Positions 16,274 through 25,477 of a stretch of 64,000 bases of DNA are shown here, piece after piece (positions within the stretch are counted from its first letter, which is position 1; the number at the start of each line of letters is the position of its first letter). The notes beneath the pieces are model-generated. The model ran no database searches. It was not told the DNA's origin and worked only from the letters and a program-made list of their open reading frames with translations. Source of the DNA: Betaproteobacteria bacterium (GTDB lineage Bacteria > Pseudomonadota > Gammaproteobacteria > Burkholderiales > Casimicrobiaceae); assembly GCA_029884335.1 (NCBI GenBank), contig JAOUIA010000003.1:35233-99232 (forward strand). The letters are read 5' to 3'. The translations under genes were made by a program, and so were the position numbers.

Positions 16274-17803
16274 TCAGGCCGGCCTCAACAGCAGCACGAC
16301 GACCAGCGCCGCGAGCAGCAAGGACAGCACCGCCATCCAGCGGTTGCGCCACCGCTGCGCGGCGGCGAGCTCGTGCACCGAGTCCGGCGTGTTCGCCGGC
16401 GGTGCCGACAGCCGCTGGTGCAGCAGCCGCGGCAGCTCGGGGAGCGCGGCCACGAGGTAAGGCGCCTCCGCGAGGAGACGGCGCTGCAGCGCGGGCAGCC
16501 CGATGCGGTTCTCCATCCAGCGCTCGAGGAACGGCTTCGCGGTGACCCACAGGTCGAGGTCGGGGTCGAGCATGCGCCCCAGCCCCTCGATGTTGAGCAG
16601 CGTCTTCTGCAGCAGCGCCAACTGCGGCTGCACCTCGACGTTGAAGCGACGCGACGCGCGGAACAGCTGCATCAGCACCTTGCCGAGCGAGATTTCCTTG
16701 AGCGGCCGGTCGAAGATCGGCTCGCACACCACGCGGATCTCGGTCTCCAGCTCGTCGACGCGCGTGTGGGCAGGCACCCAGCCCGACTCGATGTGCGCGG
16801 TGGCCACGCGGCGGTAGTCGCGGCGGAAGAAGGCGAGGAAGTTCTGCGCGAGGTAGCTCTGGTCGCGCTCCGAGAGCGCGCCGACGATGCCGAAGTCGAG
16901 CGCGACGTACTTGCCGAAGTGCGCCGGGTCGACCGACACGAAGATGTTGCCCGGGTGCATGTCGGCGTGGAAGAAGCCGTCGCGGAACACCTGCGTGAAG
17001 AAGAGCTCCACGCCGGCGCGCGACAGGCGCTTGAGGTCCACGCCCGCCTCGACCAGCCGCTCGACCTGCGCGATCGGGATGCCGGTCATGCGCTCCATCA
17101 CCATGACCTCGCTCGTGCACCAGTCCCAGTGGACGCCGGGCACCAGCAGCAGCGGCGAGTGCTGGAAGTTGCGGCGCAGCTGCGCGCAGTTCGCGGCCTC
17201 GCGCATGAGGTCGAGCTCGTCGGCGAGGTTCTTCTCGAACTCGTGCACGACCTCGCGCGGCCGCAGCCGCTTGCCGTCCGACCACAGCTTCTCGGCCAGC
17301 ATCGCGCCGGCCATCATCAGCTGGACGTCCTTGTCGATCACCGCGCGGATGCCCGGCCTCAGCACCTTGACCGCCACCGGCGTGCCGTCGGGGAGCTTCG
17401 CGAAGTGCACCTGCGCCACCGAAGCCGAGGCGACCGGCTCGCGCTCGAACTCCGCGAAGACCTGCGCCAGCGGCTTGCGGTAGGCGCGCTGCAGCGTGGC
17501 CTCGACGTCGCTCCACGGGAACGGCGGCACGCGGTCCTGCAGCTTCGCGAGCTCGTCGGCGATGTCGGGCGGCAAGAGGTCGCGGCGCGTGGAGAGCACC
17601 TGCCCGAACTTGACGAAGATCGGCCCGAGGCTCTCGAGCGCCAGGCGCAGCCGCACCGCGCGCGGCTCTCCCAGGTCGCGCCAGAACGCGACGCGGTTGA
17701 TCATCGGCCGCAGCCAGCGCACGCGCTCGTGGCCGAGCAGGAACTCGTCGAGCCCGTAGCGCTGCGCGACGAGGAGGATGCGGGCCAGGCGCAGGAGGCG
17801 CAT
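16274..17803 (-). CDS. ubiB: UbiB, ABC1-family atypical kinase for ubiquinone synthesis
   Basis: A 509-residue protein of the ABC1/ADCK family that supports ubiquinone biosynthesis at the membrane; its ATPase role is known but its exact step is not. Conserved motifs are visible: the KxGQ-type [19 protein letters not shown] near residue 65, [17 protein letters not shown] with the Ala-rich nucleotide loop, and [10 protein letters not shown] with the Lys. [12 protein letters not shown] and ALDFGIVG (DFG) follow. A C-terminal membrane anchor ([18 protein letters not shown]) is present. It belongs to the DUF971-ubiE-Tim44-ubiJ-ubiB run. The intergenic space to ubiJ is filled by REP-type repeats ending 13 bases before the ATG. 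Confidence 0.95.
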   Translation of the reverse strand: MRLLRLARILLVAQRYGLDEFLLGHERVRWLRPMINRVAFWRDLGEPRAVRLRLALESLGPIFVKFGQVLSTRRDLLPPDIADELAKLQDRVPPFPWSDVEATLQRAYRKPLAQVFAEFEREPVASASVAQVHFAKLPDGTPVAVKVLRPGIRAVIDKDVQLMMAGAMLAEKLWSDGKRLRPREVVHEFEKNLADELDLMREAANCAQLRRNFQHSPLLLVPGVHWDWCTSEVMVMERMTGIPIAQVERLVEAGVDLKRLSRAGVELFFTQVFRDGFFHADMHPGNIFVSVDPAHFGKYVALDFGIVGALSERDQSYLAQNFLAFFRRDYRRVATAHIESGWVPAHTRVDELETEIRVVCEPIFDRPLKEISLGKVLMQLFRASRRFNVEVQPQLALLQKTLLNIEGLGRMLDPDLDLWVTAKPFLERWMENRIGLPALQRRLLAEAPYLVAALPELPRLLHQRLSAPPANTPDSVHELAAAQRWRNRWMAVLSLLLAALVVVLLLRPA

Positions 17804-17815
17804 GGCCCCGATTGT

Positions 17816-17942
17816 AAATGAGGGTCAGAGTCGCATTTCCGCGCCGTCGGGGCGGCTTCGCGAGAGGAAACGCGGCTGTGACCCTCGTTTCTCGCCGGCG
17901 ACGGAAGCGCCGGTTCGGAAATGCGGCTCCGGCCCTACTTTC
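17816..17942. repeat. REP cluster 1 (three GGGTCAGAGTCG-type units)
   Basis: Three related ~25-base units lie between ubiJ and ubiB. One reads forward at 17816-17840 (core GGGTCAGAGTCGCATTTCC), one is inverted at 17866-17890 with four differences, and a more diverged inverted one lies at 17917-17942. The first two form a hairpin. A sister cluster with the variant core GGGTCAGACTCGACTTTCC is at 20757-20872. The third unit overlaps the end of ubiJ and supplies its TAG stop codon. Such units are known as repetitive extragenic palindromes mobilised by REP-associated Y1 transposases, none of which is in this window. Confidence 0.75.
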
Positions 17943-18519
17943 GCTCGAGGTCGGCGATGCGCTGCGCGAGCGCGTCGACGCGCTGCGCGAGATCCGCGTT
18001 CTGCGCGGCGAACGCGCGGGCCTCCTCGCCGCGCGCGAGCAGGCCCGCCTCGTCGCGCGCGTAGCTGACCACGTTGTCGGCGAGGTGCTCGCCCACGTAC
18101 CCCGGGAGCGAGAGGATGCTCCGGCCCGCGTCCGCCAGCCGTTGTCCCACGACCGGGCCGAACGCCTTGGCGAACGCACGCTCGACGAACCAGGGCAGCG
18201 TCTGCGCGAGGTCCCTCAACGTCGCGGCGAGCGCGGGGTCGCCCTTCGCGGTGACGAGCCCGTCCCAGCGCGCCGGCTCGGCGAGCAGCGCCGGGACGTC
18301 GAACGGCGACAGGTGGAACTCCGCGTCGGGCGTGGCGGGGCGCGAATGCGCGTCCTCCAGCGTGCCGTCGGCGCCAATGGCGAACGCGACGCTCACCGGT
18401 CCGCTTGCGAGCGTGAACGTGCGGCCGGCGTGCGCGGCGAGCCTCTCGCGCGCCCACGACTCGTCGCCCAGCAGGCGGTTGGCGAGCCCGCGGCCGAGAG
18501 CGCTCGCCGGATCGGCCAT
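17935..18519 (-). CDS. ubiJ: UbiJ, ubiquinone biosynthesis accessory factor (SCP2 domain)
   Basis: A 194-residue protein matching UbiJ. An N-terminal SCP2-like lipid-binding domain (~residues 1-120, including PVSVAFAIGADGTLE and AEFHLSPFDVPALL) is followed by a C-terminal coiled coil (EARAFAAQNADLAQRVDALAQ). UbiJ is a scaffold and lipid-binding partner for the aerobic ubiquinone-synthesis complex. It lies between the Tim44-like gene and ubiB. The TAG stop falls inside a REP unit, so the last residues may have been changed by REP insertion. The assignment rests on fold, size and position. Confidence 0.88.
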   Translation of the reverse strand: MADPASALGRGLANRLLGDESWARERLAAHAGRTFTLASGPVSVAFAIGADGTLEDAHSRPATPDAEFHLSPFDVPALLAEPARWDGLVTAKGDPALAATLRDLAQTLPWFVERAFAKAFGPVVGQRLADAGRSILSLPGYVGEHLADNVVSYARDEAGLLARGEEARAFAAQNADLAQRVDALAQRIADLERK

Positions 18520-18548
18520 GGCGTCGCTGCCTGCCGCCGCCCGCGCCG

Positions 18549-19505
18549 TCAGGCGTGACCGGCTGCCGGCTCGCCCTGCTGGATGCCCGCGAGCAGCCAG
18601 CCGCTCTTGCCGTCGACGGGCTTCACGAGGTGCCAGACCTCGTCCAGCGGGCGCGGCATCGGCTCGCCGTCCTCGCGCACGAGCCCGCGGAAGTGCACGC
18701 TCGCCCAGTGCTCGCCGCCGTCGGTGACGACCTCGACCAGCTCGGGGTTGAGCGCGACGATCTCCGTGGGGTGCTCGCCTCGCGTCGGCGGCATCTCCGC
18801 GGCGATCTGCGCGAACAGCGCAGGCGTCATCACGTCGGCGAGCGCCTCGCGGTCGCCGCGGTCGTGCGCTGCCTGCAGGCGCGCGAACTGGTGCTTTGCC
18901 TCGAGCAGGAAGCGCTCCGCGTCGAAGCCGGGCGGGACGTTGCGCCGCGGCTGCACCGCGGCGGACACCGGCGTCACGGCGGGCGGCGGCGGCGGCGCGT
19001 AATCACGCGGAGCGTTCGAGGACGTCCCGGCGGTGGCGCCGGCATAGCGGATCGGACCCTGCGACGCGTTGCGGCGCGCGAGGATCGCGCGGACTGCGAC
19101 GATGGCGATCAGCACCAATCCGGCGATGAGCAACGCGCTCAGCAGCTCGTCGGCTATGCCCAGGTACGAAGCCAGCGCGGCGAGCCCGAGCCCGGCGGCG
19201 AGACCGGCGAGCGGGCCCATCCACCGCCCGAGGCCGCTCTTCGGCGCAGCCGCGGCTGCTCCGGCTTGCGCAGCGCCCGCCGGAGCCTGCGCCGTGCCCT
19301 GGCGCGGCATCACGGGGTTGGCGGCCGCTCCGCTCGGCGCGGCCTGCGCCGGCGCCGCGGATGGCGGCGTCGCCTGCTGCGCGGGGGCCGTGCGCTGCGC
19401 GCCGAGGCTGCGACCGCCGCTCATGCGACGCGCGTCGGCGAAGTCGGCGGCGACCAGCGCGGCGCCTGCGGCGAAGGCGAGTGCGAGGGTGAGCGGTCGG
19501 TTCAT
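18549..19505 (-). CDS. Tim44-domain membrane protein
   Basis: A 318-residue protein with an N-terminal hydrophobic export signal (LTLALAFAAGAALVA). A long Ala/Pro/Gln-rich low-complexity linker (~residues 30-90) and two membrane segments (PLAGLAAGLGLAALASYLG, LLSALLIAGLVLIAIVAVRA) come next. The C-terminal Tim44/TtcA-like domain starts near PPGFDAERFLLEAKHQFARL. In mitochondria Tim44 tethers import motors; the bacterial role is unknown, but the gene is regularly found between ubiE and ubiJ, as here. It is probably co-transcribed with both. Confidence 0.85.
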   Translation of the reverse strand: MNRPLTLALAFAAGAALVAADFADARRMSGGRSLGAQRTAPAQQATPPSAAPAQAAPSGAAANPVMPRQGTAQAPAGAAQAGAAAAAPKSGLGRWMGPLAGLAAGLGLAALASYLGIADELLSALLIAGLVLIAIVAVRAILARRNASQGPIRYAGATAGTSSNAPRDYAPPPPPAVTPVSAAVQPRRNVPPGFDAERFLLEAKHQFARLQAAHDRGDREALADVMTPALFAQIAAEMPPTRGEHPTEIVALNPELVEVVTDGGEHWASVHFRGLVREDGEPMPRPLDEVWHLVKPVDGKSGWLLAGIQQGEPAAGHA

Positions 19506-19548
19506 GTGGGCAGTCCTCCCGGCGATTGCATTCAGTCAGTTGGGGGCG

Positions 19549-20307
19549 TCAGAACACCCTTCCAAGGTGCACGGCGACCACCCCCGCCATCAGGTTGTGG
19601 TATTCGACCCGATCGAAGCCCGCCCGTTCCATCATGGACTTGAGCTCCTCCTGGTCGGGGTGCATGCGGATCGACTCGGCGAGGTAGCGGTAGCTGCCGT
19701 CGTCGCCGGCCACCAGCTTCCCCAGCCGGGGCAGCACGTTGAAACTGTACCAGTCGTAGGCCGGCGCCAGCGGCGCCCAGACGCGCGAGAACTCGAGCAC
19801 CAGCGCGACGCCGCCGGGCTTCAGCACGCGGCGCATCTCGGCGAGCGCCGCCTCCTTGCGCGTCACGTTGCGCAGCCCGAAGCCGATCGAGACCGCGTCG
19901 AACGCGCGGTCGCGGAACGGGAGCTTCTCGGCGTCGCACTGCACGACCGGGAGGTTGCAGCCGCCGTCGAGCAGCTTGTCGCGGCCCTCCGCGAGCATCG
20001 CGTGGTTGATGTCGGACAGCACGACCCGCCCCTGCTCGCCCACGGCCTTCGCGAACAGCCGCGCGAGGTCGCCCGTGCCGCCGGCGAGGTCGAGCACGGC
20101 GGCCCCGGGGCGGAGGCCGGCGACGTGCACCGCGTAGCGCTTCCACCACCGGTGCAGGCCGGCGGACATGAGGTCGTTCATCAGGTCGTAGCGCGAGGCG
20201 ACGGAGTCGAACACGCCGCGCACGCGCTTCGCCTTGTCGTCCGCGGGTACCTGCTCGAAGCCGAAGTGCGTCCTGTCGTCCACCGGAGGCCGCCCCGCGC
20301 GCGTCAC
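19549..20307 (-). CDS. ubiE: UbiE, demethylmenaquinone/2-polyprenyl-benzoquinol C-methyltransferase
   Basis: A 252-residue SAM-dependent methyltransferase that adds the C-methyl group in ubiquinone (and menaquinone) synthesis. Visible signatures are [21 protein letters not shown] at the N terminus, the SAM loop [15 protein letters not shown], the [15 protein letters not shown] stretch and the C-terminal [11 protein letters not shown] ending. The GTG at 20307 was chosen as start because it overlaps the TGA of the upstream DUF971 gene (GTGA) and leaves a normal family length. A second GTG at 20283 would also fit. It is the second gene of the ubiquinone run. Confidence 0.94.
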   Translation of the reverse strand: MTRAGRPPVDDRTHFGFEQVPADDKAKRVRGVFDSVASRYDLMNDLMSAGLHRWWKRYAVHVAGLRPGAAVLDLAGGTGDLARLFAKAVGEQGRVVLSDINHAMLAEGRDKLLDGGCNLPVVQCDAEKLPFRDRAFDAVSIGFGLRNVTRKEAALAEMRRVLKPGGVALVLEFSRVWAPLAPAYDWYSFNVLPRLGKLVAGDDGSYRYLAESIRMHPDQEELKSMMERAGFDRVEYHNLMAGVVAVHLGRVF

Positions 20308-20663
20308 GGCTCGCGGCTCGCGCCGGCCTGCGCCAGCCGGTCGAGGTAGCGCTGCCACAGCTCGTCGCGCTCCGCGCCGAGCCCGTAGAGGTACTCCCAC
20401 GAATAGATGCCGGTGTCGTGGCCGTCGGAGAACGTCGGGCGGATCGCGTAGTGGCCGACCGGCTCGACCTCGCTGATCGTCACGTCGCGCTTGCCCGTCT
20501 GCAGCGTCTCCTGCCCGGGGCCGTGCCCGCGCACCTCGGCCGAGGGCGAGTACACGCGCAGGAGCTCGTAGGGCAGCTTGAAGCTCGCCCCGTCGGCGAA
20601 CGCGATCTCGAGGATGCGCGAGGCCTGGTGGAGCTTGATTTCCGTGGGGGCGGGCGTTGACAT
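20304..20663 (-). CDS. DUF971 (gamma-butyrobetaine hydroxylase-like N-terminal) protein
   Basis: A 119-residue protein consisting of a single DUF971 domain, the zinc-binding N-terminal domain found in gamma-butyrobetaine hydroxylase. Typical segments are [38 protein letters not shown] and [15 protein letters not shown]. As stand-alone bacterial proteins they precede ubiE in many proteobacteria, as here, with a 4-base overlap. The function is unknown; an iron-sulfur or quinone link is only suggested by position. REP cluster 2 lies upstream. Confidence 0.9.
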   Translation of the reverse strand: MSTPAPTEIKLHQASRILEIAFADGASFKLPYELLRVYSPSAEVRGHGPGQETLQTGKRDVTISEVEPVGHYAIRPTFSDGHDTGIYSWEYLYGLGAERDELWQRYLDRLAQAGASREP

Positions 20664-20756
20664 GGGGGGCGCGGCGCGTGGCCAGCCGGGAAGGCTAGCA
20701 CAGCGCGCGCGCCGCGACCCGGACGGCGGGCGGGGGACCCTCGCCTTCGTCGCGCG

Positions 20757-20872
20757 AAAAGTAGGGTCAGACTCGACTTTCCGGAAATGAGGGTCAGACT
20801 CGACTTTCCCGGGGCGACCGCGCCGCGCCGTCGCCTGGTGGCGCGGGAAAGTCGAGTCTGACCCTCATTTCC
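20757..20872. repeat. REP cluster 2 (three GGGTCAGACTCG-type units)
   Basis: Two units stand in tandem (20757-20782 and 20783-20809, core GGGTCAGACTCGACTTTCC) and one is inverted at 20846-20872. The second and third are perfect inverted copies over 27 bases, separated by a GC-rich 36-base spacer, so they can form a long hairpin. The inverted unit directly abuts the TAG stop of pilU. The cluster fills most of the space between pilU and the DUF971 gene and may act as a transcription or mRNA boundary. Confidence 0.8.
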
Positions 20873-22044
20873 TAGAACCGCGTCCCCCCCGCCGACTGCG
20901 GCTGGTCCGGGACGATGTCGAGGCTCGCGGTGCCGGCGAAGATGTTGCGGTTCTTCGCCTCCTTGCCGTGCAGCTTGATCTCGAGGCGCAGGTCGTTGAG
21001 CGAGTCGGCGTTGCGCAGCGCGTCCTCGTAGCTGATGAGCCCTGCCTCGTAGAGGTCGAACAGCGACTGGTCGAAAGTCTGCATGCCGAGCTCGCGCGAC
21101 TTCTTCATGATCTCCTTGATGCCGGAGACGTCGCCCTTGAAGATGAGGTCGGAGATGAGCGGCGAGTTCAGCATCACCTCGACCGCCGGCACGCGGCCGC
21201 GGCCGTCGCGGCGCGGAATGAGGCGCTGCGCCACGAACGCGCGCACGTTGAGCGAGAGGTCCATCAGCAGCTGCGCGCGCCGCTCCTCGGGGAAGAAGTT
21301 GATGATGCGGTCGAGCGCCTGGTTCGTGCTGTTCGCGTGCAGCGTGGCGAGGCACAGGTGGCCGGTCTCGGCGAACGCGATCGCGTAGTCCATCGTCTCG
21401 CGCTCGCGCACCTCGCCGATCAGGATGACGTCGGGCGCCTGGCGCAGCGTGTTCTTCAGCGCCACCTGCCAGCCGTCGGTGTCGGTGCCCACCTCGCGCT
21501 GCGTGATGATGCAGTTCGCGTGGTCGTGCACGAACTCGATCGGGTCCTCGATCGTGATGATGTGGCCGAAGCTGTTCTCGTTGCGGTAGCCGAGCAGCGA
21601 GGCCATCGACGTCGACTTGCCGGAGCCCGTCGCGCCGACGAACAGCATGATGCCGCGCTTGGACATGATCACGTCCCTCAGCACCGGCGGCAGGCCCAGC
21701 TCCTCGAACTTCGGGATGTTCGTGTTGATCGTGCGCAGCACCATGCCCACGCGGCCCTGCTGGACGAACGCGTTGCAGCGGAAGCGGCCGATGCCCGGCG
21801 GCGCGATCGCGAAGTTGCACTCCTTCGTCGACTCGAACTCGGCGGCCTGCTTGTCGTTCATCACGCTGCGCACGAGCTCGATCGTGTGCTGCGGCGTGAG
21901 CGCGGACTTGGACACCGGGCTGATCTTGCCGTCGACCTTGATCGCCGGCGGGAAGCCGGCGGTGATGAAGAGGTCCGAGCCCTTCTGCTTGTAGAGCAGG
22001 TCGAGCAGCTCGTGGATGAACTTGGTGGCGCGTTCGCGTTCCAT
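20872..22044 (-). CDS. pilU: PilU, type IV pilus retraction ATPase
   Basis: A 390-residue hexameric ATPase of the PilT/PilU branch, which powers pilus retraction in twitching motility. It has the N-terminal KGSDLFITAGFPPAIKVDGK domain, Walker A GATGSGKSTS, the Asp box IITIEDPIEFVHDH, Walker B DVILIGEVRERETM and the His box AETGHLCLATLHAN. The longer C-terminal tail after LYEAGLISYEDAL (rich in charged residues, ending DQPQSAGGTRF) distinguishes PilU from PilT. It follows pilT after about 150 bases, and its TAG stop adjoins REP cluster 2. Confidence 0.95.
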   Translation of the reverse strand: MERERATKFIHELLDLLYKQKGSDLFITAGFPPAIKVDGKISPVSKSALTPQHTIELVRSVMNDKQAAEFESTKECNFAIAPPGIGRFRCNAFVQQGRVGMVLRTINTNIPKFEELGLPPVLRDVIMSKRGIMLFVGATGSGKSTSMASLLGYRNENSFGHIITIEDPIEFVHDHANCIITQREVGTDTDGWQVALKNTLRQAPDVILIGEVRERETMDYAIAFAETGHLCLATLHANSTNQALDRIINFFPEERRAQLLMDLSLNVRAFVAQRLIPRRDGRGRVPAVEVMLNSPLISDLIFKGDVSGIKEIMKKSRELGMQTFDQSLFDLYEAGLISYEDALRNADSLNDLRLEIKLHGKEAKNRNIFAGTASLDIVPDQPQSAGGTRF

Positions 22045-22147
22045 GGCGTTCCCTGTTCGGTGGCGGGAGGCGCGGGCCTGCGGCCTCCTCGTGCCGTCGT
22101 CGCTGTCGGTCGGGTCTCGTTGTCGGCCGCGCCGCCCGCTCGCCTTG

Positions 22148-22181
22148 CCGTCGATCCCCGCTGCGCGGGGCCCCTCGACGG
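22148..22181. terminator. hairpin between pilT and pilU
   Basis: The arms CCGTCGA (22148-22154) and TCGACGG (22175-22181) flank a smaller CCGC/GCGG stem. There is no T-run on either strand, so it is not a standard intrinsic terminator. It could reduce read-through from pilT into pilU or stabilise the pilT message. Confidence 0.4.
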
Positions 22182-22195
22182 GTGGCTCGGAGCGG

Positions 22196-23239
22196 CTACC
22201 CGGCGAACAGCTCCTTGTTCACGGCGCGGTTGCGCGCCTCGGCGACCTGCACCTGGTTGCGGCGCACCAGCTCGACGAGGCACTGGTCGAGCGTCTGCAT
22301 GCCGGCCGCCTGGCTCGTCTGGATCGACGAGTACATCTGCGCGACCTTGTTCTCGCGGATCAGGTTGCGGATCGCCGGCGTGCCGATCATGATCTCGTGC
22401 GCGGCGATGCGGCCCTGGCCGTCCTTCGTCTTGAGCAGCGTCTGCGAGATCACGCAGACCAGCGACTCGGAGAGCATCGCGCGCACCATGTCCTTCTCCG
22501 CGGCGGGGAACACGTCGATGATGCGGTCGACGGTCTTGGCCGCCGAGCTCGTGTGCAGCGTGCCGAACACGAGGTGGCCGGTCTCGGCCGCGGTCAGCGC
22601 GAGGCGGATCGTCTCGAGGTCGCGCATCTCGCCGACCAGGATGTAGTCGGGGTCCTCGCGCAGCGCCGCGCGCAGCGCGTTGGCGAACGACAGCGTGTGC
22701 GGGCCGACCTCGCGCTGGTTGATCAGGCACTTCTTCGCTTCGTGCAGGAACTCGATCGGGTCCTCGATCGTCAGCACGTGGCCGTACTCGTTCTCGTTGA
22801 CGTGGTTCACCATCGCCGCGAGCGTGGTCGACTTGCCCGAGCCGGTCGGCCCCGTGACAAGGATCAGGCCGCGCGGGCGGTTGGTGATGTCGGCGAAGAT
22901 CTTCGGCGCGTTGAGCTCCTCGAGCGAGAGCACCTTCGACGGAATGGTCCGGAACGCGGCGGCCGCGCCGCGCTGCTGGTTGTAGGCGTTGACGCGGAAG
23001 CGCGCGAGGTTGGGCACCGCGAAGCTGAAGTCGCACTCGAGGAACTCCTCGTACATCTTGCGCTGCGTGTCGCTCATGATGTCGTACACCATGGCGTGCA
23101 CGTCCTCGTGCTCCATCGGCGGCAGGTTGATGCGCCGGATGTCGCCGTGCACGCGGATCATCGGGGGCAGTCCCGACGACAGGTGCAGGTCGGAGGCCTT
23201 GTTCTTGACCGCGAAGGCCAGGAGCTCGGTGATGTCCAT
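22196..23239 (-). CDS. pilT: PilT, type IV pilus twitching motility ATPase
   Basis: A 347-residue retraction ATPase. It begins MDITELLAFAVKNKASDLHL, typical of PilT. Walker A is GPTGSGKST, the Asp box LTIEDPIEFLHEAKK, Walker B DYILVGEMRDLETI and the His box AETGHLVFGTLHTSSAAKT. Unlike in PilU, the C terminus ends soon after the AIRNLIRENKVAQMYS segment. It pulls the pilus fibre back by depolymerising it at the inner membrane. The gene diverges from yggS across about 90 bases; this arrangement with pilU behind is conserved in many betaproteobacteria and pseudomonads. Confidence 0.96.
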   Translation of the reverse strand: MDITELLAFAVKNKASDLHLSSGLPPMIRVHGDIRRINLPPMEHEDVHAMVYDIMSDTQRKMYEEFLECDFSFAVPNLARFRVNAYNQQRGAAAAFRTIPSKVLSLEELNAPKIFADITNRPRGLILVTGPTGSGKSTTLAAMVNHVNENEYGHVLTIEDPIEFLHEAKKCLINQREVGPHTLSFANALRAALREDPDYILVGEMRDLETIRLALTAAETGHLVFGTLHTSSAAKTVDRIIDVFPAAEKDMVRAMLSESLVCVISQTLLKTKDGQGRIAAHEIMIGTPAIRNLIRENKVAQMYSSIQTSQAAGMQTLDQCLVELVRRNQVQVAEARNRAVNKELFAG

Positions 23240-23328
23240 CTATAATCCCTCGCCGCGGGGGTGTCTTCGACCCCGAAATGACGCAAGAACCGTGCCGCGG
23301 CACGTTTCATGCCGCTGTCATTGCCATT

Positions 23329-24033
23329 ATGGTCCCCGTCGAGAAGGCGTTGCAAGGCGTATTGGCGAGGATCGCGGCGGCGGCGCGCGCGGCGGGCCGC
23401 GACCCGGCCGAAGTGACGCTGCTCGCCGTGTCCAAGACGTTTCCGGCAGCTGCCGTCCGGGAGGCCTACGCGGCGGGGCTGCGGGCCTTCGGCGAGAACT
23501 ACGTGCAGGAGGGCGCGGCCAAGCGCGCCGAACTCGCCGACCTGCCCGGACTGCGCCTCGCCCTGATCGGCCCCCTGCAGTCGAACAAGGCGCGGCTGGC
23601 CGCCGAGGCCTTCGACGCCGTCGAGACCGTCGAAAGGCTGAAGACCGCGCAGCGCCTGTCGGCGGCGAGGCCCGCCGGCCGACCGCCGCTCGACGTGCTG
23701 GTGCAGGCCAACATCAGCGGGGAGGCGACGAAGAGCGGCTGCGCGCCGGAGGATGCCGTCGCACTCGCGCAGGCGGTCGCCGGCCTGCCGCACCTTCGCC
23801 TACGGGGCTTCATGGGCATCGCCGAGCCCACCGAGGACGTGGCGAAGCAGCGCGCCCAGTTCGCGCTGCTGCGGCGGTGCCGCGACGAGGCGCGTGCGAA
23901 GGGCCTCGACGTCCCGGTGCTGTCGATGGGCATGACCGCGGACCTCGAGGCGGCGATCGCCGAGGGCGCGACAGAGGTGCGAGTCGGCACGGCGATCTTC
24001 GGCGCGCGGCCGGCGGCGAGCGGCGTTCGGTAG
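23329..24033 (+). CDS. yggS: YggS/PLPBP, pyridoxal phosphate homeostasis protein
   Basis: A 234-residue PLP-binding barrel protein with no known catalytic activity that keeps the vitamin B6 and amino-acid pools in balance. The PLP Lys lies in LLAVSKTFPA. AFGENYVQEG, IGPLQSNKARLAAE and the phosphate-binding LSMGMTADLEAAI, VRVGTAIFGAR follow. The IGPLQSNK stretch has Pro where most homologues have His. I place the start at the ATG at 23329 (MVPVEKALQG); an in-frame ATG 17 codons upstream gives an unlikely extension. A perfect TATAAT at 23241-23246 might be its -10 element, though no good -35 precedes it. It leads the yggS-proC-yggT-yggU run. Confidence 0.93.
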   Translation: MVPVEKALQGVLARIAAAARAAGRDPAEVTLLAVSKTFPAAAVREAYAAGLRAFGENYVQEGAAKRAELADLPGLRLALIGPLQSNKARLAAEAFDAVETVERLKTAQRLSAARPAGRPPLDVLVQANISGEATKSGCAPEDAVALAQAVAGLPHLRLRGFMGIAEPTEDVAKQRAQFALLRRCRDEARAKGLDVPVLSMGMTADLEAAIAEGATEVRVGTAIFGARPAASGVR

Positions 24034-24066
24034 ACTCCCGGCTTTCGGCCCGCGGACGCGCAGCGC

Positions 24067-24897
24067 ATGCAGGGGATCGTGTTCATCGGCGGCGGCAACA
24101 TGGCCACGGCGCTCGTCGGCGGGCTGCTCGCGGCCGGCACGCCGGCGGCGAGCATGAGCGTCGTCGAGCCCTCCGCGGAGCAGCGCGCGAGGCTCGCCGC
24201 GCGGTTCCCGGGCGTGGCGGTGTTCGAGGCGGCCGGCGCGGACTGCCTGCGCGCGGCGCAGCTCGTCGTGCTCGCGGTGAAGCCGCAGCAGATGCGCGAG
24301 GCGTGCACGACGCTCGCGCCGCACGTGCGGGACGTCGGCGCCGTGCTGTCGATCGCGGCCGGCACGCGCGTCGGCGACATCTCGCGCTGGCTCGGCGGCT
24401 ACGCGCGCATCGTCCGTGCGATGCCCAACACTCCGGCGCTGGTCGGCGCCGGCATCAGCGGGATGTACGCGGCGCCGGGCGTGGACGCCGCGGCGCGCGA
24501 GGCGGCGGAGGCCGTGCTGCGCGCCGCCGGCGACGTGCTGCGTTGCGAGCGCGAGGCCATGCTCGACCCCGTGACCGGCGTCTCGGGCAGCGGTCCCGGC
24601 TACGTGTTCTACCTGCTCGAGGCGCTCGAGGCCGCGGCGCGCGCGGCGGGCTTCGGCGCCGGCGACGCGCGGCGGCTCGCGCTGGCCACGTTCGCGGGCT
24701 CGGTGAAGCTCGCGCAGTCCTCGGACGCGGACTTCGCGACGCTGCGCGCGCAGGTGACGTCGAAGGGCGGCACGACGGAGCGCGGCGTCGCCGCGCTGGA
24801 GGCGGGCGACGTCAAGGGCGCGATCGCGCGCGCGGTGCGCGACGCGACGCGCCGCGCCGACGAGATGGGCGAGCTGTTCGGCCGCGACGACCGCTGA
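24067..24897 (+). CDS. proC: pyrroline-5-carboxylate reductase
   Basis: A 276-residue enzyme that reduces pyrroline-5-carboxylate to proline with NAD(P)H. The nucleotide-binding opening IVFIGGGNMATALVGGLLA starts at residue 4. VVLAVKPQQM and RAMPNTPALVGAGISGMYA lie in the middle. DPVTGVSGSGPGYVFYLLEA and TSKGGTTERGVAALEAG carry the family signatures of the dimerisation domain. It is 33 bases after yggS and one base before yggT. Confidence 0.95.
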   Translation: MQGIVFIGGGNMATALVGGLLAAGTPAASMSVVEPSAEQRARLAARFPGVAVFEAAGADCLRAAQLVVLAVKPQQMREACTTLAPHVRDVGAVLSIAAGTRVGDISRWLGGYARIVRAMPNTPALVGAGISGMYAAPGVDAAAREAAEAVLRAAGDVLRCEREAMLDPVTGVSGSGPGYVFYLLEALEAAARAAGFGAGDARRLALATFAGSVKLAQSSDADFATLRAQVTSKGGTTERGVAALEAGDVKGAIARAVRDATRRADEMGELFGRDDR

Positions 24898-24898
24898 G

Positions 24899-25477
24899 AT
24901 GCTCGACCAGGCCGCCAAGCTGATCCTCGACGTCGCCTTCGGCGTCGTCGTCTACTCGCTGCTGATCCGCTTCCTGATGCAGCTGATGCGCGCGCCGTTC
25001 CGCAACCCGCTCGGGCAGGCGGTGATGGCGCTGACCGACTGGATCGTCAAGCCGCTGCGCAAGCTGCTGCCCGGCTTCGGCGGCGTCGACTGGGCCACGC
25101 TCGTCGCGGCGTTCGTGCTGCAGGTCGCGTGGCTGCTGGCGCTCTACGCGCTGCTCGGGCGCGGTTTCGCGCTCGGCGGCGCGGGCGTCGCGTTCGTCCT
25201 CGCGGCCGCGCTGCTCGAGCTCGCCAAGACGACGATCTGGATCCTGATCCTCGTGGTGATCGCGCAGGCCGTGCTCTCCTGGGTCGCGCCCGACGGCCCG
25301 CTCGCGGGCCTGCTCAACGCGCTGACGTTCCCGTTCCTGCGCCCCCTGCGCCGGTTCATCCCGCCGCTCGGCGGCTCGCTCGACCTGACGCCGCTGATCC
25401 TGATCGTGCTGCTGCAGCTCGTGCTGATCCTGCCGGTGGCGTGGCTCGAGCGCCTGCTCGCGACGCTGCTGCGGTGA
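24899..25477 (+). CDS. yggT: YggT family membrane protein
   Basis: A 192-residue integral membrane protein made of two YggT repeats. Each holds a long hydrophobic helix followed by a conserved amphipathic loop: NPLGQAVMALTDWIVKPLRK in the first and PLAGLLNALTFPFLRPLRRF in the second. The function is not established; a link with osmotic stress or cell-division membrane complexes is known for relatives. It begins one base after the proC stop and its own TGA overlaps the next gene start (GTGA). Confidence 0.92.
   Translation: MLDQAAKLILDVAFGVVVYSLLIRFLMQLMRAPFRNPLGQAVMALTDWIVKPLRKLLPGFGGVDWATLVAAFVLQVAWLLALYALLGRGFALGGAGVAFVLAAALLELAKTTIWILILVVIAQAVLSWVAPDGPLAGLLNALTFPFLRPLRRFIPPLGGSLDLTPLILIVLLQLVLILPVAWLERLLATLLR

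Noticed and set aside
23241..23246. Perfect TATAAT between pilT and yggS as a full promoter
   Set aside because: No -35 element stands 16-18 bases before it, so I mention it only as a possible -10.
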